From positions 1-64,000 of the forward strand of contig NZ_JALKBF010000003.1 of the NCBI RefSeq assembly GCF_023016085.1: a stretch of DNA of 64,000 nucleotides, written 5' to 3'. Both the position numbers and the translations under genes were made by a program. This DNA comes from Aliiroseovarius sp. F47248L (GTDB taxonomy: Bacteria; Pseudomonadota; Alphaproteobacteria; Rhodobacterales; Rhodobacteraceae). The notes beneath the pieces were generated by a model. The model was not told the DNA's origin, did not search any database, and worked only from the letters and a program-made list of their open reading frames with translations. Below, in pieces: positions 34,846-43,715 of the stretch; position 1 is the first letter of the stretch; each line of letters begins with the position of its first letter.

Positions 34846-34880
34846 AGCACCGCCGTCAGATCGATGGCGGTGCTTTTTTT
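34846..34880 (+). terminator. Rho-independent terminator of the sugar ABC operon
   Basis: AGCACCGCC and GGCGGTGCT form a 9-bp perfect stem with an 11-base loop, followed directly by seven T residues. This is the clearest classical terminator in the window. Confidence 0.92.
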
Positions 34881-34941
34881 GTTGCGGCGGTTATGGACGA
34901 ACCGTCTGGATAAAAGCGCCGCGCCTGACTAGTATCCAGGC

Positions 34942-35832
34942 ATGACATATGCCCAACCAAGCCACTGCGATGGTGCAGACACCGTCCCCCTGATGCCAGC
35001 ATGGGTGACAGCCGGTCGGCCGGAAACGTCTGAAGATGTTGCATTTTTATCGGGTGCCGCGTTGGCGCATCTACATTTTGCGGTATCTCAGGATGACGTA
35101 CCACAGGCATTGTTGCGCGCGCGGTTGGCGCTGTCTGCCGCTGAAGCCTGCGTCGTCTTGTCGGGTCGTCCTGAACGGGCATCAGATCTGCGGGATGCGC
35201 TGCATCTGATACGGCCCGGCGATCATCCGGGACCGGCCGGCGCGATCTATCACCAATGGTGGACAGCTGTGACGCGGCCGATCTCGGTTCCTGTGTTGAA
35301 ACGCGCAGTGCCGGATGGGTTGGAAACACATGTGCCAGTTTGGCTGGCGGCAGTGCAGGGGGGGCCGGTGCGTCAAGCTGCGGCGGTGTTAGAAGCGGTG
35401 TTGGCCGACCACCCGACCGAAGAGGCATCGGCGCTGATCATGGCTGATGCGGCACTGGCGCGTGGCGTAGGGTGGTCCCATCTGATGCCAATATTGGCAA
35501 TGGGATTGAAGCGGCGAGAGTTACGGCTTGCCGGTGCTGATCTGACAACGGCCTGCCATTCGGCTGTTACACGATCTTCGACGGACGCACTTCGTATTGC
35601 TGCTGATCTGACGCGCCGTGCCGCGTATCTTCGAGCTGTGACCCCGAAGCTGCGCGCCAAGGGGGCGAGTGCGGCGGTCGACATTTTCCTGACACGGGAT
35701 GCGGCAGCCCCTGCGGCGCTGACATCCTTGATGTCAGACCGGGCGGCACGGCGATTATGTGATCGGCTGGTCGATCTTGGCGCTGTGCGCGAGCTGACGG
35801 GGCGTGACACGTTTCGGCTTTACGGGGTGTGA
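34942..35832 (+). CDS. DUF1403-family protein
   Basis: This 296-residue protein matches my recollection of DUF1403, a family of unknown function found mainly in alphaproteobacteria. It is Ala/Arg rich and helical, with no signal peptide or membrane segment. Recognisable stretches include PAWVTAGRPETSEDVAFLSG at the N-terminus, with paired helices rich in Ala after it. Its stop lies 2 bases before the ScpB start, so the two are coupled. Pairing with a chromosome-segregation protein suggests a role in DNA maintenance, but no function is established. Confidence 0.7.
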   Translation: MTYAQPSHCDGADTVPLMPAWVTAGRPETSEDVAFLSGAALAHLHFAVSQDDVPQALLRARLALSAAEACVVLSGRPERASDLRDALHLIRPGDHPGPAGAIYHQWWTAVTRPISVPVLKRAVPDGLETHVPVWLAAVQGGPVRQAAAVLEAVLADHPTEEASALIMADAALARGVGWSHLMPILAMGLKRRELRLAGADLTTACHSAVTRSSTDALRIAADLTRRAAYLRAVTPKLRAKGASAAVDIFLTRDAAAPAALTSLMSDRAARRLCDRLVDLGAVRELTGRDTFRLYGV

Positions 35833-35834
35833 CC

Positions 35835-36455
35835 ATGAATGTGGCCGAGAACCGAACCGAGCCAGAGCTGGATCGCGAACTGCCTGATCTGCCACCTGAG
35901 CTGCGGTGGCGGGAATGGATGCGCCGGATCGAGGCGGTGTTGTTTGCAAGCCGCACCCCCCTTGCGCGCGAAGATCTGGCGCGTGTTGTGGGACGCGAAG
36001 TATCGGTTGATCTGCTGATCGACGACCTTGCAGACGATCTGGCCGGGCGATCGTTCGAAGTTACCAAGCGTGCGGATGGTTGGATGTTGCGCACCCGCCC
36101 CGCCTATGCGCCCGTGATCCGCGCCGCGGCGGATGTGGATGATCAGCTTTTGGATTTGAACCCGTTTGATATCGCGGTTCTGGCGGCCATCGCCTATCAC
36201 CAACCGATCACGCGTGACGGTCTTGCAGAGATTTTCGGCAAGGACATCAGCCGCGATTTGATCGGGCGGTTGCACGCCCGCACCCTGATTGCCACCGGTC
36301 CCCGCGCCCCCCGTCGCGGGGCACCCTACACCTTCGTCACCACCGACCAGTTCCTTGTCGCCTTCGATCTGACAAGCCTGCGCGACTTGCCGGATCGTGA
36401 GCAGATCGAGGATGCCGGAATAAGCCAGCCCTCACCGGGTTTGCTTGGGGAGTAA
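35835..36455 (+). CDS. scpB: SMC-Scp complex subunit ScpB homologue
   Basis: This 206-residue winged-helix protein carries the ScpB pattern: WMRRIEAVLFASRTPLAREDLARVVG at residues about 29-54 and FDIAVLAAIAYHQPITRDGLAEIFGKDIS near 110-135. ScpB normally dimerises and bridges ScpA on the SMC condensin. No scpA gene is adjacent, so this is probably an accessory copy. A GTG at 35829 is an alternative start overlapping the DUF1403 stop; the ATG at 35835 is used here. Confidence 0.85.
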   Translation: MNVAENRTEPELDRELPDLPPELRWREWMRRIEAVLFASRTPLAREDLARVVGREVSVDLLIDDLADDLAGRSFEVTKRADGWMLRTRPAYAPVIRAAADVDDQLLDLNPFDIAVLAAIAYHQPITRDGLAEIFGKDISRDLIGRLHARTLIATGPRAPRRGAPYTFVTTDQFLVAFDLTSLRDLPDREQIEDAGISQPSPGLLGE

Positions 36456-36609
36456 GGTTGACGGATTTGCCCGTGCCGTATCTGTCAGGTGGCAATGTGG
36501 ATCCCGACGAAACGGCCTTACAGACCGGATCACCCCATCAGGAATGTTCTTGCACTTGACCCCAACCGCCTTATGAGAGTGGGCAGAATGGCCGCAAGGG
36601 AAATCTTCA

Positions 36610-37296
36610 ATGCAAATGCTGGGTACTTTCATCAAACCGATGCACCCTGAAGGCATCAAGTTTGTCGCGGTGTTTGCCGGTGTTACAGCCCTGCTGTTCC
36701 TGATATCGCCGTTTCTGGGTTGGATCGGTGTCGGGTTGACTGTCTGGTGCTACTATTTCTTTCGTGACCCAAAACGGGTGACGCCTGATCGGCCAGGGGT
36801 GATTGTCAGTCCCGCAGACGGGGTGGTGTCATTGATCGAAGCCGCCGTTCCACCCGAGGAACTTGGCATGGCTGCCACGCCCTTGACCCGTGTCAGTGTG
36901 TTCATGAGCGTGTTCAACTGTCATGTAAACCGCACACCCATCGCCGGTGAGATCACCGCTGTGGCCTATCGCCCCGGAAAGTTTTTCAATGCATCGCTGG
37001 ATAAGGCCAGCGCGGATAATGAACGCAACAGCCTGTGTATTCGGATGGAGGACGGGCAGGATTTAGCTGTGGTCCAGATTGCCGGGCTGGTGGCCCGCCG
37101 CATCGTTTGTTTTGTAAAACCCGGTGCGCTGATGCAGACGGGCGAACGGTTCGGATTGATCCGGTTCGGGTCGCGTTTGGATGTTTATCTGCCCGAAGGA
37201 GTCACGCCGCTGGTCAGTATTGGTCAAACAATGGTTGCCGGTGAAACCGTGATTGCCGAGATGCACAGCAGCAGCGACGAGGTCAGCGTGTCGTGA
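36610..37296 (+). CDS. psd: Phosphatidylserine decarboxylase proenzyme
   Basis: This 228-residue short-form Psd makes phosphatidylethanolamine from phosphatidylserine. The self-cleavage site is RFGS with Gly187-Ser188; Ser188 becomes the pyruvoyl group. A hydrophobic hairpin at residues 17-50 should anchor it in the inner membrane. SPADGVV and [10 protein letters not shown] are conserved family segments. It overlaps pssA by 4 bases. The 154-base gap upstream holds no recognised site. Confidence 0.93.
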   Translation: MQMLGTFIKPMHPEGIKFVAVFAGVTALLFLISPFLGWIGVGLTVWCYYFFRDPKRVTPDRPGVIVSPADGVVSLIEAAVPPEELGMAATPLTRVSVFMSVFNCHVNRTPIAGEITAVAYRPGKFFNASLDKASADNERNSLCIRMEDGQDLAVVQIAGLVARRIVCFVKPGALMQTGERFGLIRFGSRLDVYLPEGVTPLVSIGQTMVAGETVIAEMHSSSDEVSVS

Positions 37297-38057
37297 CCGG
37301 ACCTTCTGACAAGCCTGCATCTGAGTTTGCCCTGATTCAGTTGATCCCCAACATGCTCACTATCGCGGGCCTGTGTGCCGGTTTGTCCGCGATCCGCTAT
37401 GGTGTGCAGGGGGATTTCAGATTTGCGGTCCAGTTGATCCTTGTGGCCTGTGTTCTGGACGGTCTGGATGGGCGCATTGCCCGACTGATGAACAGCGGCA
37501 GCAAGATGGGGGCCGAATTGGACTCACTTGCTGACTTCGTGAATTTCGGCGTCGCGCCGCCCTTGGTCATCTACTACTGGGCTTTGCAGGACACGCGCAA
37601 TCTGGCGTGGATATCTGTGCTGGTCTATGCCGTCTGTTGCGTGCTGCGCCTTGCACGGTTCAATGTCAGCAGCAACGCCAGCAGCGAAAATGGCCAAAGC
37701 ACGCCAAGCGCGTTCTTCTCGGGCGTCCCGTCCCCAGCAGGTGCTATCTTGGTGCTTCTGCCGATGGCAACATCGTTTGCGTTTGACAGTATCCCGATGC
37801 CGCCCGACTTGGCGATTTGCGCCTATATGGTTGCGATCGGGATGTTGATGATCAGCCGCACGCCGATCTGGTCATTCAAGACAACGCGCATATCGCGAGA
37901 GAACGTTAAATTCTTTCTGGTCGGATTTGCGGTCGTCGGCGTTGCGGCGCTTAGTTTCGCCTGGGTCACTTTTTTGATGCTGGGCCTTAGCTATATTGTC
38001 ATGATCATCTGGTGTGGTGTCGCACATCGTTCGACGATTTCCGAAAGGAAAGGCTAA
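37293..38057 (+). CDS. pssA: CDP-diacylglycerol-serine O-phosphatidyltransferase
   Basis: This 254-residue membrane enzyme makes phosphatidylserine. It starts with GTG overlapping the psd stop. The CDP-alcohol phosphatidyltransferase motif is complete: DGLDGRIAR at residues 56-64, then Gly73, Asp77 and Asp81 (GAELDSLAD). About seven hydrophobic segments follow. It is the type II, integral-membrane form. pmtA begins one base after its stop. Confidence 0.93.
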   Translation: MTGPSDKPASEFALIQLIPNMLTIAGLCAGLSAIRYGVQGDFRFAVQLILVACVLDGLDGRIARLMNSGSKMGAELDSLADFVNFGVAPPLVIYYWALQDTRNLAWISVLVYAVCCVLRLARFNVSSNASSENGQSTPSAFFSGVPSPAGAILVLLPMATSFAFDSIPMPPDLAICAYMVAIGMLMISRTPIWSFKTTRISRENVKFFLVGFAVVGVAALSFAWVTFLMLGLSYIVMIIWCGVAHRSTISERKG

Positions 38058-38058
38058 G

Positions 38059-38682
38059 ATGGATATCGAAGCGGTTCAGTCCTCGTATGCCCGCTGGGCC
38101 CCGATCTATGACAAGACCTTCGGTGCTGTGACACATTCTGGCAGGCGGCGGGCGGTCAGCTATATCAACAGTCGGGACGGATCGGTTTTGGAGGTTGGTG
38201 TCGGCACTGGCCTGTCTTTGGAACATTACAATCCCGAATTGAAGGTGACTGGCATTGATTTCAGTGCGCAGATGCTGTCCAAGGCGCAGGCAAAAGTGCG
38301 CGAGCATGATCTGAGGCATGTTGTGGCGCTGCGGAAGATGGATGCCCGCGCGCTGGACTTTCCCGATCATAGTTTCGACACGATCGCTGCTATGCATGTG
38401 CTGTCCGTTGTACCGGAACCCGAACAGGTCATGTCCGAGATCGCACGCGTGTTGAAACCGGGCGGCAAGGTGGTCATCACCAATCATTTCGTGCGCACGC
38501 AGGGTATATTGGCGCTGTTGGAGCGCTTGTCTGCACCTTTTGCAAACACGATCGGTTGGCATTCCGATTTTCATATTGAAACGGTGTTACAAGAACGTGC
38601 GCTGGAGGTCGAAGAGCATAAGGCGTTGCCGCCGCTTGGATTGATGACTTTTCTTGTACTGACCAAAGCCGGTGCGGCGTAG
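38059..38682 (+). CDS. pmtA: Phosphatidylethanolamine N-methyltransferase
   Basis: This 207-residue class I SAM-dependent methyltransferase has motif I VLEVGVGTGLSL near residue 43 and MDARALDFPDHSFDTIAAMHVL near residue 94. YARWAPIYDKTFG near the N-terminus is typical of Rhodobacter-type PmtA, which methylates phosphatidylethanolamine three times to phosphatidylcholine. AAAGGAAAGG precedes the ATG at 38059. Position directly after psd-pssA supports the call and completes a PS-PE-PC operon. Confidence 0.9.
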   Translation: MDIEAVQSSYARWAPIYDKTFGAVTHSGRRRAVSYINSRDGSVLEVGVGTGLSLEHYNPELKVTGIDFSAQMLSKAQAKVREHDLRHVVALRKMDARALDFPDHSFDTIAAMHVLSVVPEPEQVMSEIARVLKPGGKVVITNHFVRTQGILALLERLSAPFANTIGWHSDFHIETVLQERALEVEEHKALPPLGLMTFLVLTKAGAA

Positions 38683-38771
38683 CGCCGTCCATCGACGCTA
38701 TCACGCGATGGGCTTTTCGTGCCATGCCCAGTGTGTTAGCCACTTAGCCAATTGAATTGGAGGCCTGCCCG

Positions 38772-39821
38772 TTGTTGGATCTTACCCATGTGCGTACTGT
38801 TCTGTCCGAGCACTACGACCTCACCCCTTCGGCCGATCTTGTCGACGAGATGCAGGAGATCTATGCCCGCATGGACCGGGTGGTAACCCCGCCGGACTTC
38901 GCGATCTACGCACCTTATATCAAGGCCGTCAACGCTTTGAAGAAAAAGCGCAATGCGGTAATCCTTGGCCACAACTATATGACGCCCGAGATCTTTCATG
39001 GCGTGTCCGACTTTGTGGGCGACAGTCTGCAACTGGCGATGAAGGCCAGCGATGTCGAAGCGGACGTGATTGTGCAGGCAGGTGTGCATTTCATGGCCGA
39101 GACCTCGAAAATCCTAAGCCCTGAGAAAACCGTGCTGATGCCGGATATTGAGGCCGGGTGTTCGCTGGCTGAAAGCATTACCGCCGATGGTATCGACGAA
39201 ATGCGCGCCAAATATCCCGGCGCGCCGGTTGTGTCCTATGTGAACACGACAGCCGAGGTGAAGGCGGCGTCCGACATCTGCTGCACCTCGTCCAACGCGG
39301 TTCAGATCGTGAACGCGATGGACAGCGATACTGTTATCATGACGCCGGATCAATATCTGGCGCAGAACGTCGCCAATGAAAGCCACAAGAATGTGGTTTA
39401 CTGGCCTGGATCGTGCATTGTGCACGAACAATACACCGCGCAGGATTTGCGCGATTTCCGTGAATGGAACCCGGGAACAAAGCTGATCGCACATCCCGAA
39501 TGCACACCCGAGGTGGTGGCCGAGGCAGATTTTTCCGGCTCAACCAGTGGTATCCTGAAATACGTGACCGACCAGAAACCCGAGAAGGCGATGCTGATCA
39601 CCGAATGCTCGATGGCGTCGAACATCGCGGACGAACTGCCCGAAGTCGAGTTCGTCGGTCCCTGCAACATGTGCCCCTACATGAAGAAGATCACGCTGGA
39701 GAAGATCTTGTATGTCCTTCACACGATGGAAGGCCAGGTTGAAGTTGATCCAGAGGTGGCGGAAAAAGCCCGTCATTCGGTTCAGGCGATGATCGATTTG
39801 TCTCGCAAGCTGGGCCTTTGA
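38772..39821 (+). CDS. nadA: Quinolinate synthase
   Basis: This 349-residue iron-sulfur enzyme condenses iminoaspartate with dihydroxyacetone phosphate. The start is taken as the TTG at 38772 because GGAGG lies 8 bases upstream; a TTG at 38757 overlaps that site and one at 38775 is also possible. Conserved segments include LGHNYMTPEI, CCTSSNAV, PGSCIVHEQ and GPCNMCPYM, which supply the cysteines for the [4Fe-4S] cluster. It is the first gene of nadA-nadB-nadC. Confidence 0.93.
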   Translation: MLDLTHVRTVLSEHYDLTPSADLVDEMQEIYARMDRVVTPPDFAIYAPYIKAVNALKKKRNAVILGHNYMTPEIFHGVSDFVGDSLQLAMKASDVEADVIVQAGVHFMAETSKILSPEKTVLMPDIEAGCSLAESITADGIDEMRAKYPGAPVVSYVNTTAEVKAASDICCTSSNAVQIVNAMDSDTVIMTPDQYLAQNVANESHKNVVYWPGSCIVHEQYTAQDLRDFREWNPGTKLIAHPECTPEVVAEADFSGSTSGILKYVTDQKPEKAMLITECSMASNIADELPEVEFVGPCNMCPYMKKITLEKILYVLHTMEGQVEVDPEVAEKARHSVQAMIDLSRKLGL

Positions 39822-39827
39822 CTCAAT

Positions 39828-41396
39828 ATGCAGGTCGTTGAAACGGATCGTGTCATCATCGTTGGGGCCGGTCTGGGCGCGCTTTACGCAGCGCTGAAGC
39901 TTGCCCCACACCCGGTCGTCATGATCTCGCCCGAAGTATTGGGCGAAGGGGCCAGTTCAGCTTGGGCGCAAGGTGGCGTCGCTGCCGCGATGGATTCGGC
40001 CGACAGCCCCGAAAGCCACGCCGCCGACACAGTGAAGGCCGGGGCAGGGACGGTGAACCCGACGGTTGCCGATCTGGTGACGCGGGAAGCCCGTGACTAC
40101 ATTCTTGACCTGACAACTATGGGCACGCCGTTCGACCGGACCGAGGATGGCGACTATGTCTTGTCACGCGAAGCAGCACATAGTTTCGCGCGGGTGGTGC
40201 GGGTGAAGGGCGATCAAGCCGGCGCGCAAATCATGGCGGCACTGATTGCGCAGGTGCGTGAAACCCCGTCCATTCAGGTGCTGGAAGGCACCATGGCCAG
40301 TGATCTTGAGCTGTCGCATGGGCGCGTCACCGGTGTAGTCATTCAGGAAGCGGATGATGGACGCTCCGGCCCGGTGCTCTTGCGCGGGGCAGCAGTGTTG
40401 CTGGCGGGCGGCGGGTCCGGCGGGCTTTACGCCCTAACCACCAACCCGCCGCGTATTCGCGGGCAGGTGATTGGTATGGCGGCGCGGGCCGGCGCATTGA
40501 TTGCCGATGCCGAGTTTGTGCAGTTCCACCCCACAGCGATGGATGTGGGCGAAGACCCGGCGCCACTGGCGACCGAGGCGTTGCGCGGAGAGGGGGCGAT
40601 CCTGATCAACAAGCACGGCGAACGGTTCATGCAAGCCATACACCCGGATGCCGAACTCGCGCCGCGCGATATTGTTGCCCGCGCGATCTATGCTGAGGTC
40701 AAGGCAGGCAACCGCCCGATGCTGGACACCCGCGAAGTGTTGGGCGAGGCGATCAAGGCGCGGTTTCCCGCCGTCGCTGAATACTGTGCCCGCAACGGAA
40801 TTGACCCGGCGGTTGACCCGATCCCTGTTGCCCCGGCGGCGCATTACCACATGGGCGGCATTGCGACCGACACGCAGGGATGTGCCACACTCAAGGGTCT
40901 TTGGGTCTGCGGTGAAGCCTCGTCAACGGGGCTGCATGGGGCGAACCGATTGGCGTCCAACGGGTTGTTAGAAGCGCTTGTCTTTGCCCGCATTTGTGCC
41001 CAAGGAATCGCGCAGTCCCTGACCGGCGTTGCCGACGCTGTGACTCTGAACATTACGTTTTCCAACGACGGCACTCCGCCTGCGCCCGAGGCCGTACAAG
41101 CCCTGCGTCAGACCATGACCCAGAATGTGGGCGTTGTGCGGGATCATGATGGACTGACCCATGCGCTTGTGACCATCGCCGCGCTGGAAGACGCCCATGG
41201 CGACAGTCCGTCCTTTCTGAACATGTGCGCCACCGCAACGCTGATCGCGGCGGGGGCTTTGGTTCGCCAAGAAAGTCGCGGGGCGCATGAACGTTCCGAT
41301 TTCCCAGACCCTGCCGACGGGCCGGGCCAGCGGTCTGAGATGTATCTGACCGATGCGCTCGCCGTTCGGGCGCAGGCTTGTAAGGAGCTGTCATGA
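39828..41396 (+). CDS. nadB: L-aspartate oxidase
   Basis: This 522-residue FAD enzyme oxidises L-aspartate to iminoaspartate for NAD synthesis. The N-terminal FAD motif is VIIVGAGLGALYAAL; SSAWAQGGVAAAM and the RLASNGLLEALVF segment near residue 376 are family signatures. Length is normal. It begins 6 bases after nadA and overlaps nadC by 4 bases (ATGA), so the three enzymes are translated together. Confidence 0.95.
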   Translation: MQVVETDRVIIVGAGLGALYAALKLAPHPVVMISPEVLGEGASSAWAQGGVAAAMDSADSPESHAADTVKAGAGTVNPTVADLVTREARDYILDLTTMGTPFDRTEDGDYVLSREAAHSFARVVRVKGDQAGAQIMAALIAQVRETPSIQVLEGTMASDLELSHGRVTGVVIQEADDGRSGPVLLRGAAVLLAGGGSGGLYALTTNPPRIRGQVIGMAARAGALIADAEFVQFHPTAMDVGEDPAPLATEALRGEGAILINKHGERFMQAIHPDAELAPRDIVARAIYAEVKAGNRPMLDTREVLGEAIKARFPAVAEYCARNGIDPAVDPIPVAPAAHYHMGGIATDTQGCATLKGLWVCGEASSTGLHGANRLASNGLLEALVFARICAQGIAQSLTGVADAVTLNITFSNDGTPPAPEAVQALRQTMTQNVGVVRDHDGLTHALVTIAALEDAHGDSPSFLNMCATATLIAAGALVRQESRGAHERSDFPDPADGPGQRSEMYLTDALAVRAQACKELS

Positions 41397-42241
41397 GCTT
41401 TTCCACTCTTCCCGATCTTGTTCTTGAGCCGATGATCCGCACCGCGTTGATGGAGGATCTGGGCAGCTATGGTGATGTCACCACACGCGCCGTCATTCCG
41501 GCGGACACCACGTATGACGCCCGGCTGAATGCGCGCGAAGATGCGGTCGTGTCGGGGATGCAGGTGGCCAAGATAGCCTTTCGACTGGTGGATCCCACAC
41601 TTGAGGTCATCACCCACATTGCGGACGGGCAGCCCTGCAAGAAGGGTGACACGTTGCTGACAATCAAGGGATCAGCGGCATCGATCCTGTCAAGCGAACG
41701 GGTGGCGCTGAACTTCGCGGGACGCCTGACCGGGATCGCCACCAAGACCGCTGGGTTCGTGGCCGAAACACACGGCTCCCATGCCCGCGTCACCTGCACC
41801 CGCAAGACCACACCGGGGCTGCGGCTGGTGGAAAAACTGGCAGTGCTGCATGGCGGCGGGTTTAATCATCGCTATTCCCTATCGGATGCGATCCTGATCA
41901 AGGACAACCATATCGCGGCGGCAGGCGGTGTGCGACAGGTGCTTGAGGCCTCCAAGGCCCATGCCAGCCACATGATGGCGGTCGAGATCGAGGTCGACCG
42001 GCTAGACCAACTGGCCGAAGTGCTTGAGGTCGGCGGCGCATCGGTCGTGCTGCTGGACAATATGGACAACGACACGCTGCGGCAGGCCGTGGCGATGGTC
42101 GATGGCGCGATGAAGACCGAAGCCAGTGGAAATGTAACGCTTGAGCGTATTGCCTCGATCGCGGCGACGGGGGTCGACTATATTTCATCCGGCGCGTTGA
42201 CCCATTCGGCGCGCACAGTCGATCTTGGGCTGGATTTCTGA
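41393..42241 (+). CDS. nadC: Nicotinate-nucleotide pyrophosphorylase (quinolinate phosphoribosyltransferase)
   Basis: This 282-residue enzyme converts quinolinate and PRPP to nicotinate mononucleotide. TRKTTPGLRLVEKLAVLHGGGFNHR near residue 137 contains the conserved Arg, Lys and His of the active site, and DAILIKDNHI follows. The C-terminal GVDYISSGALTHS is typical. It ends the nad operon, 49 bases from the convergent marR-type gene. Confidence 0.95.
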   Translation: MSFSTLPDLVLEPMIRTALMEDLGSYGDVTTRAVIPADTTYDARLNAREDAVVSGMQVAKIAFRLVDPTLEVITHIADGQPCKKGDTLLTIKGSAASILSSERVALNFAGRLTGIATKTAGFVAETHGSHARVTCTRKTTPGLRLVEKLAVLHGGGFNHRYSLSDAILIKDNHIAAAGGVRQVLEASKAHASHMMAVEIEVDRLDQLAEVLEVGGASVVLLDNMDNDTLRQAVAMVDGAMKTEASGNVTLERIASIAATGVDYISSGALTHSARTVDLGLDF

Positions 42242-42290
42242 CGCTCTGCTTTCTCGAGACCCGTGATCTGCGACTAGGCTTCTGAAGAAG

Positions 42291-42833
42291 TTACGCGAGT
42301 TCGTGCTCGTGGCAGATTTGCGCGGTTTCGGCAGGCTCAAGAGGTTGTTCAAGCAGGGTGCAATAGCCACCATTTTGGCGCGTTTGGAAATGACGACAGG
42401 TCCGGCAAATTCCAAACGGCTTAAAACTGTTCTGGCGCACCGCGACACGCAGCAAAGATTGCAACCCCTGATCCAGCTGCGCCCGTTCAGTCGGGTCGAT
42501 GTCCGGCAGGGCGCGTTCCAGCAGGCTTTGACCGTCAAGGCATCGACTGCCCGCTTCCGTCAGATTGTATGAGATCGACCGCTTGTCGGTTTGGGATCGA
42601 TGCTCGGACACATACCCCTTTCGCGCCAGCGCTTTGAAGGTTTGCGTCGTCGTGCCGCGCGTGGTGCCCAGATAGGCCGCGGCATGCGACGGTGAGCGTG
42701 AAAACCGATTGGCCTGCGCCAGGTAATCAAGCGCCGCACGTTGCGCGGGGTTCAGATCCGCCTCCCAACTTTCGCTGGCTTCGATGCGTGCAAGGCGCGT
42801 GATCAGATCTTTGATTTTGTCAGGGTGTCTCAT
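42291..42833 (-). CDS. MarR-family regulator with C-terminal cysteine cluster
   Basis: This is a 180-residue regulator. The winged helix spans about residues 28-95, with a recognition helix near GTTRGTTTQTFKALARKG and the wing HRSQTDKRSISY. Residues 140-180 form an extra tail with Cys143, Cys146, Cys158 and Cys174 plus His148, His175 and His177. Four well-spaced cysteines suggest a bound iron-sulfur cluster or zinc and hence redox or metal sensing; this is inference. It is divergent from a secreted protein gene, with AT-rich palindromes between them. Confidence 0.85.
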   Translation of the reverse strand: MRHPDKIKDLITRLARIEASESWEADLNPAQRAALDYLAQANRFSRSPSHAAAYLGTTRGTTTQTFKALARKGYVSEHRSQTDKRSISYNLTEAGSRCLDGQSLLERALPDIDPTERAQLDQGLQSLLRVAVRQNSFKPFGICRTCRHFQTRQNGGYCTLLEQPLEPAETAQICHEHELA

Positions 42834-42850
42834 GAAGTTTTTATAGCGAC

Positions 42851-42877
42851 TCGAAATTATAATTGCAATTGTTTCGA
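42851..42877. promoter_or_regulatory. Putative MarR operator region
   Basis: TCGAAA (42851-42856) and TTTCGA (42872-42877) bracket two overlapping perfect palindromes, AATTATAATT (42855-42864) and AATTGCAATT (42861-42870). The cluster lies 18 bases before the MarR-type gene start and 47 before the secreted protein start, where a dual-control operator would be expected. Confidence 0.5.
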
Positions 42878-42923
42878 CTCGCTACTAATGTGAGTGGCAC
42901 GCAATTCATCAAGGAGACCTAAA

Positions 42924-43673
42924 ATGCGATTGTTCCCACTTACATTTGCCACTGTCGGGCTAAGTGCCATTGCGGCTCATGCCGACAGCAATCATGCTGT
43001 TCAGCAACAAGGTGCGGTGATCTCACCGCCTGCTGAAACCATCACTGCGTCGTTTGATATTCTGGCCGCGCATGCCCATCGAAACGCCAATCAGGTCACG
43101 TTCCACATGACAACAAATGGTGTCGCAGGGGCCGAACAGCCGGACCCGAATGGCGCACTTGGCGGGGCGCCTGTCTGGTCCTATGTCTGGCCCACGTCGC
43201 TGGACCCCTCGGCTGTTGGGTTCGAGGAAGAGACTGGCATTCTGGCGCTGGCTGCCACCAGCCACCCGGATTTTGACGACACACCCCTTTTGGATGAAAA
43301 CCGGGACGGCGATCCAGCCAATGACGGGTTGATCTGGCACAGCCATTGGGTCGTGCTGACCCCAACCCCGGACTGCGGTGATGGCGCGTTGGCCGTGCGT
43401 GATATTCCCGAAGGCACGACCCCGAAGCTGCCTGCCACATGGCCCGGGCTTCCGATCTTTCTGGACAGCCCCGGTTTCACACCCCTGTTTGATGGGCCAG
43501 AGATCAGCGTGAATGTCGGGTTTGCCAGCGATGTCGATCTGGCAGAAATGTCATATGATGGGGTGACGGCGGCGCTGCGTGTCAACGCCAACATTCATGC
43601 GCCGCTTCTTTGTGTGACGGATGTGTTCGACGTGGCCTCGGGCGATCTATCATTGCCGGGTGCTTTGAATTGA
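42924..43673 (+). CDS. Secreted protein of unknown function
   Basis: This 249-residue protein has a signal peptide (residues 1-20, cleavage after AHA). The ATG at 42924 has AAGGAG about 8 bases upstream. I do not recognise a family. The mature part contains AAHAHRNANQVTFHM near the start, a Trp/His-rich HSHWVVL near residue 143, an acidic DENRDGDPANDG segment that may bind calcium, and two cysteines (CGDG and LLCVTD) that could form a disulfide. It is divergent from the cysteine-tailed MarR regulator and is probably its target. Confidence 0.75.
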   Translation: MRLFPLTFATVGLSAIAAHADSNHAVQQQGAVISPPAETITASFDILAAHAHRNANQVTFHMTTNGVAGAEQPDPNGALGGAPVWSYVWPTSLDPSAVGFEEETGILALAATSHPDFDDTPLLDENRDGDPANDGLIWHSHWVVLTPTPDCGDGALAVRDIPEGTTPKLPATWPGLPIFLDSPGFTPLFDGPEISVNVGFASDVDLAEMSYDGVTAALRVNANIHAPLLCVTDVFDVASGDLSLPGALN

Positions 43674-43715
43674 GCCAGCCCCGCCACGCGCTGCCCTTGT
43701 GCGCGGGTGGCGGGA

